This document shows positions 62,047 through 64,000 of a stretch of 64,000 bases of DNA, piece by piece. The notes beneath the pieces were generated by a model that saw only the letters and a program-made list of their open reading frames with translations, was not told the DNA's origin and made no database searches. Location: NCBI RefSeq assembly GCF_018128065.1, contig NZ_CP072359.1, positions 1,364,001 to 1,428,000 on the forward strand, written 5' to 3'. Source of the stretch: Prevotella melaninogenica. GTDB lineage: Bacteria; Bacteroidota; Bacteroidia; Bacteroidales; Bacteroidaceae. Both the position numbers and the translations under genes were made by a program. How positions within the stretch are numbered: the stretch's first letter is position 1; every line of letters begins with the position of its first letter.

Positions 62047-64000
62047 ATGGAAATGAAGAACTTTACAATCACAAAGCGTGATGGTTCAAAGGATCGATTC
62101 TCCCTCGACAAAATTATGAATGCCATCCTCAAGGCATTCGAAAGTGTCAATGAGCCTACTGATTTAGGTACTTTATCAAAAATCATCGCTAACCTGGATA
62201 TCAAAAACGACATCAAGGTAGAAGATATCCAAAATCAAGTAGAACTTGCACTCATGAAAGAAGGCTATTACCATGTAGCAAAGAGTTTCATTGTCTATCG
62301 TCAGCAACACACTGAAGACCGTGAGACACTTGAAAAGATGAAGTTCCTCTCAGACTATTGCGTAGCCTCCAATGCAGCGACTGGTTCAAAATTTGATGCC
62401 AACGCTAATGTAGAACATAAAAACATTGCAACACTTATTGGTGAACTTCCTAAACAAGGCTTCATTCGTCTCAACCGTAGATTACTTGTTGATCGTATCA
62501 AGAAGATGTATGGTAAGGATTTAGCCGATGAATATATTGACCTCCTCAACCACCATTTTATATATAAGAATGATGAGACAAATCTCGCAAACTATTGTGC
62601 ATCTATAACAATGTACCCATGGTTGATTGGTGGTACAACTTCTATTGGAGGCAACTCTACTGCACCAACTAATCTGAAAAGTTTCTGTGGTGGCTTTATT
62701 AATATGGTGTTCATGGTTTCATCTATGCTTGCTGGTGCTTGTGCAACACCAGAATTCCTTATGTACATGAACTACTTTATTCAAAAAGAATATGGTAAAG
62801 ACTATTGGAAACGTGCTGATGAGGTAGTTGATCTCAGCCTTAGAAAGCGTACGATAGACAAGGTTCTTACTGATTACTTTGAACAGATTGTCTATTCATT
62901 GAACCAGCCAACAGGTGCCCGCAATTATCAAGCTGTTTTCTGGAACATATCATACTACGACCGTCCATACTTCGAGTCGCTCTTTGGAGACTTCTACTTC
63001 CCAGATGGTTCACAACCTGACTGGGAGAGTCTTTCATGGTTGCAGAAATGCTTTATGACTTGGTTCAACCAAGAGCGTCTAAAAACAGTACTCACTTTCC
63101 CTGTTGAGACAATGGCTTTATTAGCTGAGAATGGTGAATGCAAGGATAAGGAATGGGGTGATTTTGCTGCTAAAATGTATTCTGAGGGACATAGTTTCTT
63201 CACTTATATGAGCGATAATGCTGACTCACTCAGTTCATGTTGTCGTCTGCGCAATGAAATCCAAGACAATGGTTTCTCCTATACTCTCGGTGCTGGTGGT
63301 GTATCAACTGGTTCTAAGAGCGTACTGACCATTAACCTCAACCGTTGTATTCAGTATGCTGTTAACAATAACCTTGATTATAAGGAGTACCTGACCCATA
63401 TTATCAAATTATGCCATAAGGTTCAGTTAGCATACAATGAGAATCTTAAAGAATTACTGCGCAACCACATGTTACCACTCTTTGATGCAGGATATATTAA
63501 TATTGACCGACAATATCTTACAATAGGAATCAATGGTCTTGTTGAAGCTGCAGAGTTCATGGGACTTGATATCACTCCAAATGAAGATTACAAGAAGTTT
63601 GTACAGACTGTACTTGGCTTGATTGAAACACAGAACAAGGCTTTCCGTACCAAGGAAGCAATGTTCAACTGTGAGATGATCCCTGCAGAAAATGTAGGAG
63701 TAAAGCATGCAAAATGGGATTCTGAAGATGGTTATTTCGTTCCACGTAACTGTTATAACAGCTACTTCTATCGTGTAGAAGATAATTCATTGACTATTCT
63801 TGACAAGTTTAAATTGCACGGAGCACCTTATATAGAACATCTTACAGGTGGTTCTGCACTTCACATGAATCTTGAAGAGCATCTTTCTGAACCACAGTAT
63901 CGCCAACTATTACGTGTTGCAGCACAGGAGGGTTGTAATTACTTTACATTCAACATTCCTAATACTATCTGTAATGACTGTGGGCATATTGATAAACGCT
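62047..64000 (+). CDS. nrdD: Anaerobic ribonucleoside-triphosphate reductase (class III), C-terminus beyond window
   Basis: NrdD makes deoxyribonucleotides without oxygen, using a glycyl radical set by its activase NrdG. The frame is open from the ATG at 62047 to the window edge (651 codons). The N-terminal ATP cone (about 4-95, with KRDGSKDRFSLDKI) is the allosteric domain. The catalytic barrel follows (TNLKSFCGGFINM, QPTGARNYQAVFWN, SCCRLRNE with active-site Cys residues, LTGGSALH). The last visible part, NTICNDCGHID, is the first half of the C-terminal zinc site. The glycyl-radical Gly lies beyond the edge. NrdG is expected downstream. Confidence 0.96.
   Translation, partial: MEMKNFTITKRDGSKDRFSLDKIMNAILKAFESVNEPTDLGTLSKIIANLDIKNDIKVEDIQNQVELALMKEGYYHVAKSFIVYRQQHTEDRETLEKMKFLSDYCVASNAATGSKFDANANVEHKNIATLIGELPKQGFIRLNRRLLVDRIKKMYGKDLADEYIDLLNHHFIYKNDETNLANYCASITMYPWLIGGTTSIGGNSTAPTNLKSFCGGFINMVFMVSSMLAGACATPEFLMYMNYFIQKEYGKDYWKRADEVVDLSLRKRTIDKVLTDYFEQIVYSLNQPTGARNYQAVFWNISYYDRPYFESLFGDFYFPDGSQPDWESLSWLQKCFMTWFNQERLKTVLTFPVETMALLAENGECKDKEWGDFAAKMYSEGHSFFTYMSDNADSLSSCCRLRNEIQDNGFSYTLGAGGVSTGSKSVLTINLNRCIQYAVNNNLDYKEYLTHIIKLCHKVQLAYNENLKELLRNHMLPLFDAGYINIDRQYLTIGINGLVEAAEFMGLDITPNEDYKKFVQTVLGLIETQNKAFRTKEAMFNCEMIPAENVGVKHAKWDSEDGYFVPRNCYNSYFYRVEDNSLTILDKFKLHGAPYIEHLTGGSALHMNLEEHLSEPQYRQLLRVAAQEGCNYFTFNIPNTICNDCGHIDKR

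Noticed and set aside
1..64000. Search for tRNA and rRNA genes
   Set aside because: No conserved T-loop (GGTTCGAATCC-like) with matching acceptor arms and no rRNA-like stretch was seen; a tRNAscan run would be the decisive test.

Overview
The window comes from an AT-rich Bacteroidales genome, most likely the genus Prevotella (oral-type) or a close relative. The basis is gene content (Rho with a large inserted linker, PPi-dependent phosphofructokinase, DUF4301, DUF5103/T9SS plug, PCMD lipoprotein, NrdD class III reductase) and promoters of the Bacteroidota type, with a -7 box TAnnTTTG and often TTTG 19-20 bases upstream. No rRNA, tRNA, CRISPR array, prophage or intact insertion sequence was seen.

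Layout. 1-4733: a three-part efflux system (dual ABC ATPase cut by the window edge, HlyD-like adaptor, TolC-like channel) with a divergent AraC regulator. 5136-21210: housekeeping genes, namely a RelA/SpoT protein, DUF4301, Rho, KdsB divergent from a DUF2520-KdsC-Maf-RlmH run, Gph, MltG, a pseudouridine synthase, a TetR-FabG pair and GalE. 21383-27888: a small acidic protein translationally coupled to a type IX secretion plug protein, then PurM, a HARE-HTH/COG2958 protein, PrfA and PyrF. 27979-35147: envelope and polysaccharide genes. 35297-39390: Ptb-Buk-SucC-SucD, an acyl-CoA/acyl-phosphate energy module. 39661-46270: FadL-type barrel, a tyrosine-rich secreted protein, PrmA, GH25 lysozyme and Pfp. 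46536-52540: acyltransferase, a composite amidase/golvesin protein and a YgiQ radical SAM protein. 52541-53795: 1.25 kb without a protein gene, holding repeats and a candidate non-coding RNA. 53796-57855: a secreted protein, a DUF3160 protein split into two frames, and a CapA-like protein. 58009-64000: an acidic protein, two very small genes of 37 and 27 codons, a transposase remnant, a Cys-rich small protein with a HAD hydrolase, and the start of nrdD.

The most unusual structure lies between the genes. Nine intergenic sites carry short tandem arrays with a unit length of about 22 bp, in at least three sequence classes: a GCCC-type (four copies), a GCAC-N5-GTGC palindrome type (four copies) and a TTTCATGAAA type (one copy). 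Two palindrome arrays sit inside a roughly 300-bp repeat present in inverted orientation at 33.4 and 52.8 kb, bracketing about 19 kb. Each of the nine sites lies downstream of at least one gene and none lies between two divergent genes. Other points for follow-up are the candidate RNA at 53403-53747, promoters placed almost on the start codon (12742, 53796), a TetR operator-like palindrome, the split DUF3160 gene, a RelA/SpoT protein without its HD signature, and the small genes near 59 kb.
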